A stretch of DNA of 64,000 bases, from assembly GCA_026225945.1 (NCBI GenBank), contig JAMJFZ010001657.1, positions 2,826,501-2,890,500 on the forward strand. The letters are read 5' to 3'. Positions 13,187 through 28,100 of the stretch are shown here, piece by piece; the first letter of the stretch is position 1; each line of letters begins with the position of its first letter. Both the position numbers and the translations under genes were made by a program. The notes under the pieces were generated by a model. It saw nothing but the letters and a program-made list of their open reading frames with translations, did not search any database and had not been told where the DNA came from. This DNA comes from Cricetomys ansorgei. Its lineage: Eukaryota; Chordata; Mammalia; Rodentia; Nesomyidae.

Positions 13187-16100
13187 GTAGCAAAACAAAT
13201 AAAATACGAATCTCCATGCAGATAGTCACACTAACATTCCAGTAATAATATCTAACTAAAAATATGAAAACATCCTCAAGAAATTCTCCCCATGTCCACC
13301 AAAACCAATGTATACTGGCCCATTGTAAACTATACAAACTCAAGCTTCTTGTGTAATAAGTGTCATAGTTATATTTTAAAACCATAAAAATAAAAAATAA
13401 TTTCAAAAGATCAAATGGGAAGCATTATAAAAATTTTTGCCTTTGAATTAAACTAGGAAAGGATTATCTTCAAAGCCAGGCAAGCTATCAGCCCTGTAGT
13501 GTGGAAACCAGCCCTACGCTGGCAGTGAGGCACGCTGCCGCAGATGCGTGCACTGCTTGACCTTCGCCCTCTTCAAACAGCTGTCCTTGGACTCACCAGG
13601 GCATCATGACCCCACGCCTTCAGGAGACCTCGCCATGTCCCGTGTTTGTGAAGCAGAGGGTATCCTTCAAAGACTGAGGCCTACACTTCGGGATCCCTCT
13701 CCTTCAGACACTTAAGATGGCATGCAACGTTGTTTTCTAAGGTCCCTGAAATGAAGCTTTTCATGTTACACAAGTATCTCTGCTGCCTCTGACTCCCTGG
13801 TTACACGAATCAAAAAGCAGGAGGCGTCTTTATCGCTAGCTCCTTTTCATTAGAAGTGGTTCTCTGGGGTAGAGCTGGCCTCTTCTGTGATGAGGTGGTC
13901 CAGGTCAGACATACTCAGCCTCTTGCCTCTGCTAATGCTCTTGTAGTGCCCCCATTTCTGCGGTAATAATTCATACTTTGGGAAGCCATCTCCAAGTCAC
14001 AGAAGCTCAAGTAACTACGGTTCCTGACCACTGGAGAGTTAAGAAGTGAGTAAGATGTGGCAAGACTTGGGACACTCCAACATTTCTTATGAGCAGATTT
14101 TATCACAACCACAAAACTGCCACCCAACAGACACTCTGTTGCTGCTCTTTGACCCCAACTGAGTTGCACCAGTGTCTTAACAAAGTCCTGCAGGCAAAAG
14201 GACTTGGTTACCAATCTTGTATTTAGCTGTCACGTTTCTTTAGTCTCCATCAAACAGATCTAACACCCTGACCCTGACACTTCAAAGGATGAGGAGCTAG
14301 TTAGGTCCTAGAATGCCTGTACTCGGGCTGTCTAATACTGGCTTGTGACTAGACTCAGTGACAGGGGGCTGAAGATGCGTCGGTCAGTCCTAGCAGGTGG
14401 CACTTCAACAGTTTCTGGTAATGTTCACTCCAGTTAGTGGCCAGGCTTCTCCCATGCTCCGTGTCTCTTCTACTTTGTAATAAGTATATTGTAGGGAGAA
14501 ACTTCAACTATATTTAGTCATTCTTAGCTCTTTGGTAGGTAAGCATTCAGTAGGTAATTACAGACTCTCAGGTCACCCACCAACACTGAAGCAGTGAACC
14601 AGACCCACTGCTCCTACAGAACACACTGGGTTAGGGTCCCATGAGCCTCTCTGGCCAGATGTTTGGTCAACCATCACTAATAAGTGCCTTTCCTCTGCGT
14701 TTCTGTTTAAAGACACCTTATTTTTTATATATAGTTGATTCACACTGAACTCACGGCCAAAGTTCTCTTCTGGGCCTTCTCAATAAAGGTCCCCAGCACA
14801 CACTACTCCCTCCATAAGCCACTTCACGGCCTCCCAGCACTTAGCAGCAATGGCCAGCTCTTGAGCACTATGTTTGGAGGTCATTTTAAAGAGCCAATTC
14901 CTAACCAGCTCACAAAGATCTAAAAAATGCAGCATTAAGCAGAGTGCAAAAGAACGCTTGTTTACAAGGTGAGGGCTGGAAAGAGGCAGAGAGGTGCTGT
15001 TCTGACCTCAGCTAAGAGTGTGTACACGAGAGGCCCAAATTGTTCACTGTTCCAAGAATGATTTATGGCAAAGGTGCTACAAGGATTGATTCTGAGTCAC
15101 ATAATTTTCTAGTAGGTAAATTTTCAAATACAGAATCTGTGTGTAATGAAGACTGCGGATATGCTTCCGAGGCATACAAATTACTGACCTAATTAAGATT
15201 TGCAATACGGACCGAAGGATTCTCACTTTATTCGTCTGGTTATAGTTTGCTAACATGCACATGTACATACACACACGCCTATCAGTCTGTCTGTACTGTG
15301 TGTGTATGTTTGTGTACGCATGTGTGTGAATGTATGTGGTTTGGTTCCTTAGGCGCTCTCCACCTCTTTTTGAGACAGGGCCTCTCGCTTCTTTGGGACT
15401 CACTGATTAGGTAGGCTGGGTGGTCACTGAGCCCCAGGGCCGGCTTGTCTCTCTCCCCAGTGCTGGGATTACAAGCACGTGGACTTACCCAGGTTCTAGG
15501 GACCAGCGTCAGGTGGTCATGCTTGCATGGCAACTACTTTATTGACTGATCCATCTCCCCAGTTCCTCAATATATTTATTTTGAAGTTCGAGTTGTTCTA
15601 GATTTTGCCCATGGGAGCCCTTCTAGTTGTTTTTACTTTCTTGACTCATGGATAAATCAATGCATGGATGAATAAATATACAATACTGGCAACGGGGCCC
15701 GGGCACATTGTCCTCAGTTTCCATTTCATACACACGGCATTCCTGATATTCTATTTTTTAATTTAAAAAAGAATTCAAATCTCTTGATATTAAGCCAGAC
15801 CACTCCTCTAGAGAGCATCAGTTATCTGGGGACTGAAAGGTAACACATACCTCTGCACTCGGTACACACGAGTCCACGGGGGCACCAGCGCGAGGATCCG
15901 AGCCACCAGGTCAACCAGGTCACTGGGAGAATAGCTCCTGTATCTTCCTGATTTCCACAGCTCATACAGCCCAGTACCACGGATCACCAGGGTAGGGTAG
16001 AGCTTCAATCCATCAGGACGAAAAGCAGGGTTCTCAAAAAATTCCTACAGACAGAGAACCAAAAAGTCACTCCTCCATTAGTTCTGTACCCACAGGGAAG

Positions 16101-19100
16101 GCTAACCCCATGCCAGCTTCTCTCTACTCGCAGCAGGCTGGAGCTGCCTGTCCTTTCTGTCAAGAAGTGTACATGGGGACGAGATGTCACTGTTCAGTAG
16201 CCCCTGCCTGTGCTGCATTCCACCGCCTGTCTACGGCTGGCCTGTACAGCCCTGTCTACGGCTGCCACCAGGCTCACACCGAGCATTACGCTTTTGAAAG
16301 TCTACCCTACTTCCTTCCAGACTACATCTTTCAAAAATAGATGTTTTGTAGAAGTTTATTTTTAGTTATGCATAGAATAATTGTTTTATGCACTGCTGGG
16401 TGAGGGGCTGCCTAGGCCATGGCATTTTGTATTGTCTGCAGGTGTTGAATTTATGTGGGGGATGTTTGATCTTCATATGCTACCAATAGAACACTTGAAG
16501 AATTCTGGATAAATAAAAACACCTGAGCTCAGACGCTTGGGGTTCCACTGTCTAGTATGGCGCTTGCCACGATAGTGGTTCCCTCTGCTGATGTCTAGTA
16601 GGGTTTGTACCTCCTTGTCCTTGCTGAGCTGCTACAGTGGCTAACAACTACATAGATATAACTGTAGTTGTTTGAAATTATAGTATGTTTGAAAAATTGT
16701 GAAAAAAACAAAACAAAAAACATTTAAGTGAGTCCCACCAAAACCTACAATGTAAACAAAGGAAAACAAGCAAACAAACAAATTCTTACAATGTTTACAG
16801 CAGGGCCCTTTACAGAGAAAGTCTGCTGACCCCAGGATGTCACAATTTTGTCCTCAGGCCAACAGATAACACTTCCGACCTGGACTACACAGTCCGTTTG
16901 TTATCTGGACACTCACTTAGCTCATCTACTTCCGGCACAGACCCCCCTCTATCTCACATTCCCACTGGCTGCTGCTTTATCTGGGAGGCAGCAGGGAGAC
17001 AGCGTTTTGTCCTTTCCAGGACTTTGCATGACGCTGACTCTAATCTTGACCATGCATCAGTGTACTGGACAGAGGTGGGTTCAGAGAGTCCCATCCTTTC
17101 CACCCCTGAACCCCTACCAAGATCTATCCAGCCAGCAGTGCTGTAGCTCTGGAAATTTTAATTTGTGCTTTAAAATCTCTGGCTACGTTATCCTCACAAA
17201 CTTTCTGTTGTTTAACTTGCTTTTCAAACAGATGTAACTGTAGGTTTTAGATTTCATGACTGCCATCTTCTTGAATGCTGTATTCTTCTTGCACCACGTG
17301 GTCTCGGAGACATTCTTTGGTAACTGTGTGATTTCCTTTATAACATTTATATTTCATTAGGTCTTTAATAAATATTCTAGACACTCTCAGGGAGTATGCA
17401 GGAAAGCCCTCTCTGCCTAGCCTGAATCTACAATGAGCAGATTCAGAAAAGCTCTGGTTCCAGGGCACACGTGGGCTGGTATGTTCCTTCTGTGAGGATG
17501 AAGCTAGACTGAATTGGTCCTGGACCCATGGCTGAACACGGAGAATTAAAACATGGGTTCCTCTCTTTTTCCTCTAAAATCACAGGGCAAGATGGAACAT
17601 TTTTGAAGTATAACTCAGAGAAAAAAGAACAAGAAAGGAGGTAAGGGAGGCACGGATGGCAGCCATGATCTGAAAACAGCAAACAGACGGAGCTGGGCAC
17701 AGACTGCGAAAGGGCAGAGAACCGCAAATTAAGAGGCTGGCAAGGCGCTCACCACGCCACAGGCCCAGAAAGCTCACACATCAAGAGGGAGCAGGCAGAG
17801 TGGGACAGACAGGGAGTAAAAACAGACACTGGATCCAGGTCTGCACATGCAGGGACTTGTCTCTACTCCTCATGCTGGCCTAGGTTTTTTCTCTGGGGAC
17901 AATGGACTATAGGATTCTGTATACAAAGGATGAGGACAGGAAAAGCCAGCATCCCCTGGGCCTTACCTATGCCACCTGCCACCATGTAGCGATGTCACCT
18001 CCTGTTCTATAAATGCTTGCTGTAACAGTAAGCAATACAGCCACATCAAGAAAAACCCCCCTCATCTACGTGTAAATGTGGGTGTGCCTGTGTTACACAC
18101 ATAAACAACCTCAGCACCCCAAAGCCTGAGCATTTTATAATTAAAAAAAAATTATCTTATTTTTTATGTATGTGTTTGCCTACACGTATGGCTGTGCACT
18201 ACATGCGTGCTTAGTGCCCAGGAAGGCCAGAAGTAGTGTTTGATCCCCTGGAACTGGACTCACAGACTGTTATACGCCACCATGTGGGTGCTGGGAGTAG
18301 AGCCTGGACCCTCTGGAAGAGCAGTCAGTGCTCTTAAACACTGGGCCACCTCTCAAGTCCCAAGCCTAGCCACTTAAAGCCTAAAAAGGATGCATTAAAA
18401 TACAGTTTTTGTCTGACAACGGAGAGTGGGTGACCACTCTTTATTGTTTTTCTAGTATTTTGGAACAAGGCTTATGGCTTTAAGAATGGAAACCACTATA
18501 GTAAACAAGAACAGAGAGGGGCAGGAAGCATGCAGAGGCAATCTGGTCCGCTTGGCTCAAGGCCACACTTACTATAAACTGCTCGATATCTCTTTCTAGT
18601 CCCACGTTTGGCAGGTCAGGCATCATATGAGTCACCACTTTGAAACCACAATCTTTGGCCAGGTGGAATGATTCACATGCTGCCTTCACAGTGTGGCCCC
18701 TGGAAAAGAAATGCATTACCCATTACACAAATACATGGAAAATTAAGTTAACGAGGGGGTGGCGGTGGTGCAGGAGCAGGAGAAAAACAATGCACGAGAC
18801 CAAGAGTCACTTGGCTGGGAACAAAACCTCAGAAGTCATTTTCATACAACTCTAGGGATGCCTGGAGGAATATCATTGTGCTTCTAAGACACAGTTTAGA
18901 AATCTCTTATGCACCTGCTCAAAGGCCTGGAAATAAATACCTGGGTAACAAGGACGTGTACTGAGTGACATAGCTCAGCACCATTAGTAAAGTCAGCTTC
19001 TTACTGTAGAATCTGTGTTAAACAAGGACCATGCAGAAGTCAGGCATGCCGATCCCCACTTACAGTCCTAGGGCCTTGGTGATAGTTGGGGTGACTAGCG

Positions 19101-22100
19101 ACAAGATGCTCCTGCTTAGCACAGGAAGATCTGAGAAGCCGTGGGCTCTGTCATACTCCCTCTGGATGCTCCCCTTATTCCCAAGACTCTGCTCTTATTT
19201 CTAGTTAGTTTGAGCTAGTGATGTCAAAAATCCTGGGATGAGGCTTGGACTTTCTTCTGAATTCTGCATTCAATTATTCTGTTTCAAAGTTACTGTACAA
19301 CATGGTCACGACTATGTATATGTGGCTTTAAAAATTAAATTACAAAGAAATATTCATTTCCACGGTTGTACTGTCACATGGGACAGTGTAGTTCTGAGTT
19401 TGTTGATCCAGCGAATCGTTCTACTGGCTAGTCCAGCTCTAAAGCATAGCCTTGGTTCCACAAGTTTGTAACATTTAATGCATCCAAAGTGAAACCCCTT
19501 TCCCTTCCAAGCCTCCCAGACGTCCCACTCTCTCCTGCCCTCACTTCCTAGCAGTCACCAAACAACACTCACTGCTTTCCGGGATACGAGGGTTTCCTGC
19601 TTAGTTACTCCAACAGCTGCGGGTCAAGTCTGTCTCCCTTCAGCTGTTCTAAACCATCTCCCATATTGGAACAAAAGGGTTCTACTTAAATGCAGGCATG
19701 CTGCTATCTTAGCTCCTGCCATGTGCTCCCACCCTCACATAGCTTTTCTCCAGTGCACACAAGTGCACCAACTCTCCTTTTTGCCTTAGCTTAGATGCCA
19801 CTTCTTCAGCAAGCCTCCCTGATCTCCACAGGGGCTTTCTAGCACAGCCTGTGATTACTACACTCTCCAAGCAGCCTTCCTGTGTGAGACTTGTCTTACA
19901 GAAGTTCGCTTTGCTCAGGCTTTTCTTTTGTAGGTATGATACACATTAGATTTTCCCGTGCTTAAAATATTCAACATATTTTTCAACAGATCTTTGTTAC
20001 TTAAAGGACAAAGACCTGGGCTAGCCATTCTTCTAGGCTGCTTCTAAGTATGGGCCAGTGTGTTTCACATCTTTCTCCTGAAGCCTGCCTTTGCCACTCT
20101 GAGTCAGTAGTGTCTGTAGCCAATGAGATCCCTATTTCCCTGCTCTTCCACCATGGGGGCAGTCATTTACAAGTTTTCTCATATACTGGACCTTCCCTGT
20201 GTATCTTCTCTCTCTGGCTCAGTGATACATTTCTAGATGGAAGAGAACATCAGATGACTACACTGGAAATGAAGGCATGAGGAGATGGCCTGGAGAGCAT
20301 GGATGGTAGAAGAGATTTAGAAAGCTGGAATCTCACACCTTTCTCTGAGATGGGCTCAAGAAGAAAGATGAGTACGGAGAGAGAAAAACCCGTGGGACAG
20401 AGGAGGCTTGTGCCAGCCACCCACCACGACCTCACCTGTTGGTATCTCTGGCCACATCTTCGTAGACACTCTGTACCCCGATCTCCAGCCTTGTGCAGCC
20501 ATAGGTCAGCATGTCGCTTAGGTGCCGCTTCATGCAATAGTCAGGTCTGGTCTCAATAGTAATCCCAACACACTTTGTGAGGCTTCTCTCAGAATACCTG
20601 TGGAACAGAACTAAAATGAAAGCACCTGCACAGTCTGGGGTCATTTCTTCCCAGTCTGCCTTCTCTTAGTCTTCCCAGGAAGAGACAGTAGCTAAGTGTG
20701 TGGGCTCTGGAGCCAGACACTGTAAGTTCAAGTCCCAGCCCTGCTACTTCCTCACAGGCACACAGTAATTCCATTAACCTCTCTGGCCTCAGCATCTTCG
20801 CCGGGAAAGCTATGGTAGCAATGGTACCCACATTCCACAGAGCCAACACAGCTGCACCAGGTACCCTCACGTCATCACTGCTACTGTTATTATTCACTCA
20901 CGGTTGGCTGCAGCCACGATCATCTTGAGAACAGTGATTTCAACGTGAAAAGCTGCTCATCAATTCCTAGCAACCCATTTCACATAAGCAAAACCCATCT
21001 GCATCACTTATTTCTCACCGCATCGCAGAGCCATTTTAAGTACAAGAAAAAAGGGGGAGGAAGGGAGCGGAGTAGGCTGCAGGGAGCATTCACGTGAAAT
21101 GTCTTCTGCACACCCAGGAATGCACAGCATTAGGGAGTGGGGTTTTTTTTGTTTTTGGTTTTTGTCACACACTAAGTCTAGACACCAGAGAGTGAGGACC
21201 ACCTCGGATTTAAGTTATCTGAGATAATGGTCTTACTGCCAGCCCAAGTCATATCTGTTCAGGGAGCTGGTAAGACAGGGGGCAGGAACTCAGCGATGGA
21301 GGCCATTGTGGCCAACATGGCCCCTGACTATCACCAGAGCAGCTTCCTAGCGCTCCAGTTACATGAAGACACTAAAGTCGGAAGGGAATAGACATCTTGC
21401 TCACGATACTCAATGAGTAAAACCGAAGTTGGGAGTTGGAGGTGGGTCTGTCTATTCACCACGCTACTTAGACCTCTTAGCCTGGGATGGCAGACTTCTG
21501 TCTGTCTCAACATCTCTACCCTAACTGCAGCCCTTCCTCTTTGCGCCTTCCATTATGATCTCATGGGGGGAGGGGAATGAGGGAACCCTTTAGTAGTTAC
21601 TTTTCTTCTTTCTAAAGGAGTTCTGAAAAGCAGACACCATGACGTTTTGCAACTTAGTTTCCTTTCTTCACTTAAGTGTCAAGATTACTGATTTAAAATT
21701 TTAAGAATTGTTCAGAGTGTGAAGAACCACTGAACTTCAGGACTGGCTGTGGACTCAGGTAACACATCAGAAGTCATCCGTGGCACATGACATCGGCTGA
21801 AACCCGGAGGAAGGAGAACACCAAAGAAGTAAATTACAAGAGAAGAAGGGCTCGTAGCTTATCAAGCGCTGCTTAAGACAGGGTAGTAAGCCCTCTGTCC
21901 TCTCTTAAAATGCTCACCAAGCCCCAGGCCTACCAAATACTGGGCACCAAGGCACAGAGGACAGGGAGCACACGACACATGATTAACACAACTCAGCGCT
22001 TCCAACAGCAATTACTGGGCTTCAGGGAACTTTCTAAAATTAAAAGGAAAAACAAACCACTGTGGAGAAAGCAAATTATATAAAGATGGATGTAAGACAG

Positions 22101-25100
22101 AAGGTAGAAAGCTCTGAATGTATTTCAAAAGTAACTGAAGACACCCTAGAATCCAGACTCTAACATGTACCACCAACCCTATTAATTGGTATTTCTCAAA
22201 AGCAATGGCCCTAGGCAATCAAGCCCGGGCACAGTGACAGCTCCATCACTGGGAAGAACTAGAGAGTTGGCAACAGCAGCAGCAGGAATTTGCCCAGAGG
22301 AAAAGGAAAACCTATGAACTAATCTGTCTGTTACAGAGCATCCATGGCCCATGGAGGACACACTGAGGAGGCTGCTGCAAATCACCTCGCAAATCAAAAC
22401 GGTACAGGACACAGAGGCAAATCTTTCTCTCAAAAACTTAACTCCATCTCAAAAATATCTTTCCTCTAGGGAAACATGGAGAAAGAGAAAATAACTCAGT
22501 TTTAAAAGCCAGTGGTGTCACACTCCTTTAATCCCAGCACTTGTGAGGCAGTGGCAGGTGGATCTCTGAGTTTGAGGCCAGCCTGGTCTACAGAGAGAGT
22601 TCTAGCACAGCCAGGGCTACACAGAGAAACACTGTCTCAAAAAAGCCAAAGGGTGAGGGCACAGTACTTTAGATTTCCTTTCAGAATTATACTTCCATCT
22701 GAAAAGCAATGGAGTGAAAATTTCTTATCAAAATTGAACAATGAAAACAAGTGTTGTATCTTCCATCAGCTATGGCATCTTTTTGTTGTTGCTGTATGCG
22801 GTAAATCTGTTGCCTCCTTGAAGAGATGTAAACATGTCTAGGTAACTATTCTTTTTCATATGCTAATATGTGTATGCAAGCTGCTACCTGCAAGAGCATT
22901 TCAGGGTCTGCTGAATAATCCTCCTATGGTTTAGACAGTCACTTACTTAACACGTGTGCCTCTCTCTCAGTACCAAAGGCAACACCTTTCCTTCTTGGGA
23001 TTTCAGACTTCTTAGGTTCAGGGGCACAGAGAAGCTGTTTCAACTCCTAAGAGACAGAGCAGAGCCTGGACTTGTTTCTCCGACCAGGTCCGTTGCTTTT
23101 TAGTGAGCTAGAGGGTTCTTAGGAGGGCGGAGGCACTGCATTGAATCCTGCCAACAAGGTTACAGCTATGTAAGAGGTTCATGTTCTCTAGGAAACATAA
23201 CTTAAGCCACTAATGTATGATGTGTCAGAACTGTTCGTGGTGGGCAGGGAGCAGGGCGGAGAGAAAGGAGATCCTCCTCTTAGAAATTAAAGGCAAACAA
23301 AACTTTCTGTGACATCTTCTTAGAACCCTTAAGAGCTCTGTGTCCACCCACGCTACAAAGTTCATCTGTTATTTACCCAGATGTCTGTTTCTCCTTTTAG
23401 ACAGGAAGCTCCCAGCAGGCCCAACAATGTTTAGTGACGAATAGCTTAGGAGTTGAGTCCTAACTTCTCCAACCCAAACAAACAAATGAATTAGAAGAAT
23501 GAATAAGTGAATCAAATGTAGTTGGGACAAAGGAGGTCTCTCTCCCTTCGCATAGCCTCTAGTGCAGTGGTTCTCAACCTTCCTAATGCTGTAACCCCTT
23601 AATACAGTTCCTCATACCATAAAATTATTTTTGTTGCTACTTCGTAACTGCAATTTTGCTACTGTTATGAATTGTAATGTAAATATCTGATATGCAGATG
23701 GTCTTAGGTGACCCCTATGAAAGGGATGCCCGACCCGCAAAAGGGTTGAAACCCACAGGTTGAGAACTGCTGCTCTAGGTGATCTCGCTGGATATCTTCC
23801 CTCTTGTAAATAGTAGAGGTACCTTGCATTAGGTCAGAGATTCTATACAAACTAAATATCTATCAGTTTTTATCCCAGAGCTGTTACGCAGTCCAGCTAT
23901 AGGACCCCAAACCCAATCCATTCAAGCTAAACTGAGAAGCAGATGAGGACACAGAGGTGAGATATTAACTAAGTCATAATTAATGAATAATTGTGACTAA
24001 TCCCATTAGTCATGCCCTACAGACTCTTCCCATCATCTATTGTTCTATAGGCCCCAAATGCATCAGTGGAGTCTTAAAGTTTTCTGGACTGATGAAGCTT
24101 TGCTTGGACTGCTGACACTTTATTACTACTGAATGCTTCAGAACCACAGCCACAGAACAAAGGTCCTTCTATAAACTATCACCACACCTGGAAAATTCCT
24201 CAATAAGATCCGATACTTCTCATAATGTCATTAGTGAAGCTCTAGACTTAAGCCAGTGGGCTAGAGGGTTCATCTACCTCCTTTTGAGATCGTAATCCAA
24301 TTTCTTTCTGGGGACTGGCTATGTTAAATAGGCTCTAAAAGCCAACAGCCTCTGTCTAATATAGAGGAAAAGTGAAAGTGCCACCAGGAGCAGCCGCGCT
24401 GGGGACGCTGAGGCTGAGAACAATCGGTGGCCCTGTCACACTAGTCAACCAGAGCATCCCTTGACTTCTAGTTTTGATTCTGTCCACAGCCAATAAAACT
24501 CTTAACATTTTGTAGACATGATCAGATAGCTGACCAAGGGCCCCACAGTAGTAATAGAAAAAAAAGTCACAGGCACGGCATGCTTTTAATATAGCCACAC
24601 TGAAACTTAGGAGTTAAACAAACTGCCCCTAGCAGAACGTGATGGCTCAATGAAAAAGTGCGAACTCACCTTTTAGATAAAAGTTACTCCAATAAAAGCC
24701 CTCAACTCACAAACTCAGAGACAGGATCACCCAGGAGACACTGCAGTCTCACTGCTTCATTTTATGACACTAGAGAAACTGAAGCACAGAATAGATATGT
24801 GCTTAAAGCAGGTGACAGTGCAAAGTGACTGGAGAAGTCTACCAGCCAGAGGCAAGTGACCTTAGTCCCAGCTACCTGGAGGCTGAGGCAGGGGCTGGCC
24901 AGGAGGCTGAGATCAGCCCGGTAGCTTGCCATTTCCACTGCCCTGTCACATCTACCACATCTACACCACCTCCAGAAGACAGGTCCCTACTATTTCCTCT
25001 TAAGATATCTCTGTCAAGGGATGCAGAGAAAACCAACCATCTATACAGAATTATACAACAATGGAATTCAATGAAATGCTCATTCTTGATTAGTGAAAAC

Positions 25101-28100
25101 TAAAGCGTGGGGTGACTAAACTAGAAGACATAAAGCCATCCAATATAAACTAATTATCACTAATTATACCAAATATTAACACCACCAAACACAGCAATTA
25201 AACGGCATGCATTATCAAAATGATCAACTCTGCCCACTCCCCCTCTGCATGAGACTCAAGTACTGTAGGTTTCTGTCTAGAAGAAACCCACTTGCTTTAT
25301 AAAGGCACATAAGGGTGGGAAGCAAGTGGATGGAAAGATGCACAGGGCTGACAGTAAGCACATGAGGCTGTGGGCAGAACTAGCATCACATAAAGAGACT
25401 GGTGGAGGCTGCCAGGGTGCTGAGGGTTGCCCCTGAAGGGCATGTGTGTGACCTAGCTCTCTCCCTTTTTCTCAAGTCCGCACCATGAGGCAGCAGGTTT
25501 GGTCTGATGTATTCTTTCTATCATCTCCTAAAACTACAGTCAGATCCTCCAAACCATGAGGAGAACAACAGACCTTTTCTGTCTGAGCTGACTATGTCGG
25601 GTGCTGGGTGTTGTCCAGCTCACTGACATACCATCTGAGCAATGCTAATACACTCGGCTGGTTTGTACAAGCATCACACCAGGCAGTTTACTTCCTTTCC
25701 AATCCACACACCATATTTACCAGGAAGGAACACACACCCTGGGCCATACAACAAGTCTCCACAAATTAAAAGAAGACAACAAAAACCAAAGCTGAAATCT
25801 AATTGAGCAGGCTCTTTGAACTAAACGAAATAAAATCAGAAACCAGTAAGATATCAAACAAAACCTCACTGTTCTGAGAAACAGAAATTAAACAATTTCT
25901 ATACAATCCCTGGAATTGAAGAAGAAATAGAAAAGGTATTAGGGAAAACTTTACACTGAATAACCAAAATATAATACAATAACAAGTCAAAATATAAAAT
26001 ATGAAAATGTATGGATGTGCATAAAGAAATGCCTAGAGGCATTTGTGCATGTGGACCTCTAACAGATAAAACGATGGTACGGCTCCTACATCTTACTGAA
26101 GTCACTAGAAAAGGAACACTCCAGAGGCTGGAGAGATGGCTCCGCAGTTAAAAGCATGTACTGCTCTTTCAGAGGACCTGAGTTTGACTCCTAGCACCCC
26201 CTACTCCAGTCCCAGGAGATCTGATATACTCTTCTGGCTTTTGCAGGCACTTGCACACACATGCACATACACACAGACATACACAAAAACAAAAATAAAT
26301 CATAAGAAAGTAAAGGTAATAAAGGTTTTTACTGAAGATTGCTAATAAAAAGTAAAGCAAATCAAAACAAATGAGGAGGCAGATCTTGTTCATGATTGAC
26401 TACATTATCAACTCTCTCATCATTTAAAAATAGCCTACTTCTATCACATTTTGTAAGATAAACTGGCTGATTCTGAATTTTACAAAGATGTGCGAAGGGC
26501 TCCGACTAGCCACAGCAATCTTGTAGATCAATGACTAAGTCAGAGATGTAGTACAATAAAAGCCTTCAAGGATCAAAACTGTATGGCACTGGATACAAAC
26601 AGAAACCCACCAAGAGCTTTGTACTATGTAGCCCATGTGCATAATCCTTTGAATTTTAACAAAGGATTGTTAAAATCTGAATGGGAAAGGGAAGTTTTTA
26701 AAGAAATCACCTTGAAACAATTCATTCTCTGTACTGGAAAAAAAAAAGAAACCTTGACTCCTACCTTACAGAATGCATAAAAATTAATTCAAGAGGGATC
26801 AGAAAGCAAAACCTGAAAACTGAAATTTTCCCTAGGAGACAACAGAGGGCACTAAACTTATGCCCTGGGAACATGTGGCAGCTTACTAGCAACAATACAG
26901 AAAGCAACAAACAACAAGGAAAGAAAACACTAGCCGTACTAATTCTGCCCCGAGAGATCCTCAGTAGAATAAATAAGTCAAGCTACAGACAGGGATCTCG
27001 CATCAAGGATATGTAAGAGCCCAACAAAAAGATAGGAAAAGATTAAACAATTCACAAAGGAAATATAATCAGACAGTACACTCAAATGCTCAATGACATT
27101 AGTCATCAGGAAAATGCAAATTATAACCACAATAGATGCCATTACACACCCACCAGAACGGCTAAAATTAAAGGGACTGACAGCAGCATGTACTGGTGCA
27201 GATGCAGAAAGAACCACCAAGTGCTCGCCCATTAGTGGTAGGAGTACAAACAGCACAACCATTTCAGAAAAATGGTTGTTGGTTTCTCATAAAACACTAA
27301 CAAACTCAGCAATTTCAGTTACTACCCAAGAGCATCTAGCCATAAAAAGGCACACAAAGTTCTACTCATAACAGCTACAAACTGCAAGCAGTCCATATCC
27401 AATGACAGAAGAATGGAATCACAAGCTGTGGTCCAGGCATCCAGCAGAACGCTGCCTGGCACTAAAAGTGAGCAACTATGGACTCACCTAAGAACACTGG
27501 TGAACCTTGAGCAATGTCCAGTGAAAGAAGACTCCCACAGACGGCTAGGTGGCACACAGTTCCATTTATGTCAAGTTCTACAATGGGCATAATTCACCTA
27601 CGGCAGGTGGAAAAACAAAAACAAAAACTACCAGAGGAACTGCTGATTCGGGGAGGCGAAGGTGAAGATTTTCTAGAGGAGCATAAAACAATTCTGGTGA
27701 CACAAATATAGTCTGCATTATTTATCTATTTACACAGGGTCTTGCTGCTGGGCTCAAATCTGAGATCCTCCTGCTTTTGCCTCCTGGTTGCTGGGATTAT
27801 GCCGATTACACCACAACTGGCAATGTTTTAACTGCTTTTGTTGCATAAATTTGTCAAAACAAACCACAGGTATGTTAAGTCTGTATAGTCTGCTGTACAT
27901 AAACTCACTTCAAGGGAAAAACACCAAACTGAATGCTAGTTAATACGCTGAATGGCAAAGCCCCGGGAAGACTGCAGAGGTAGCCAGTTGCCTGCAGGCC
28001 TCTGGAGGCCATTATTGCTTCCTTCACAGCACAGGCAAAAGCATGGAATTATCTTTGGGGTCTGGTACCCAGCATTACCTAGCATTCTAGCTTTCCCAAG

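Larger units (their letters stand above)
7900..15850 (-). other. Elp3: Elp3 intron 10
   Basis: An 8-kb intron holding B1, B2-like, B4 and solo-LTR insertions. 7950-10640 and 13400-15060 are unique-looking with no gene I can support. Antisense open frames near exon 11 and at 12900-13406 are overlaps with the exon or repeats. Confidence 0.75.

Noticed and set aside
12900..13406. 168-codon minus-strand open frame
   Set aside because: It runs through a B2-type SINE and its (CA)n tail (a stretch of Cys-Val repeats), so it is not a gene.
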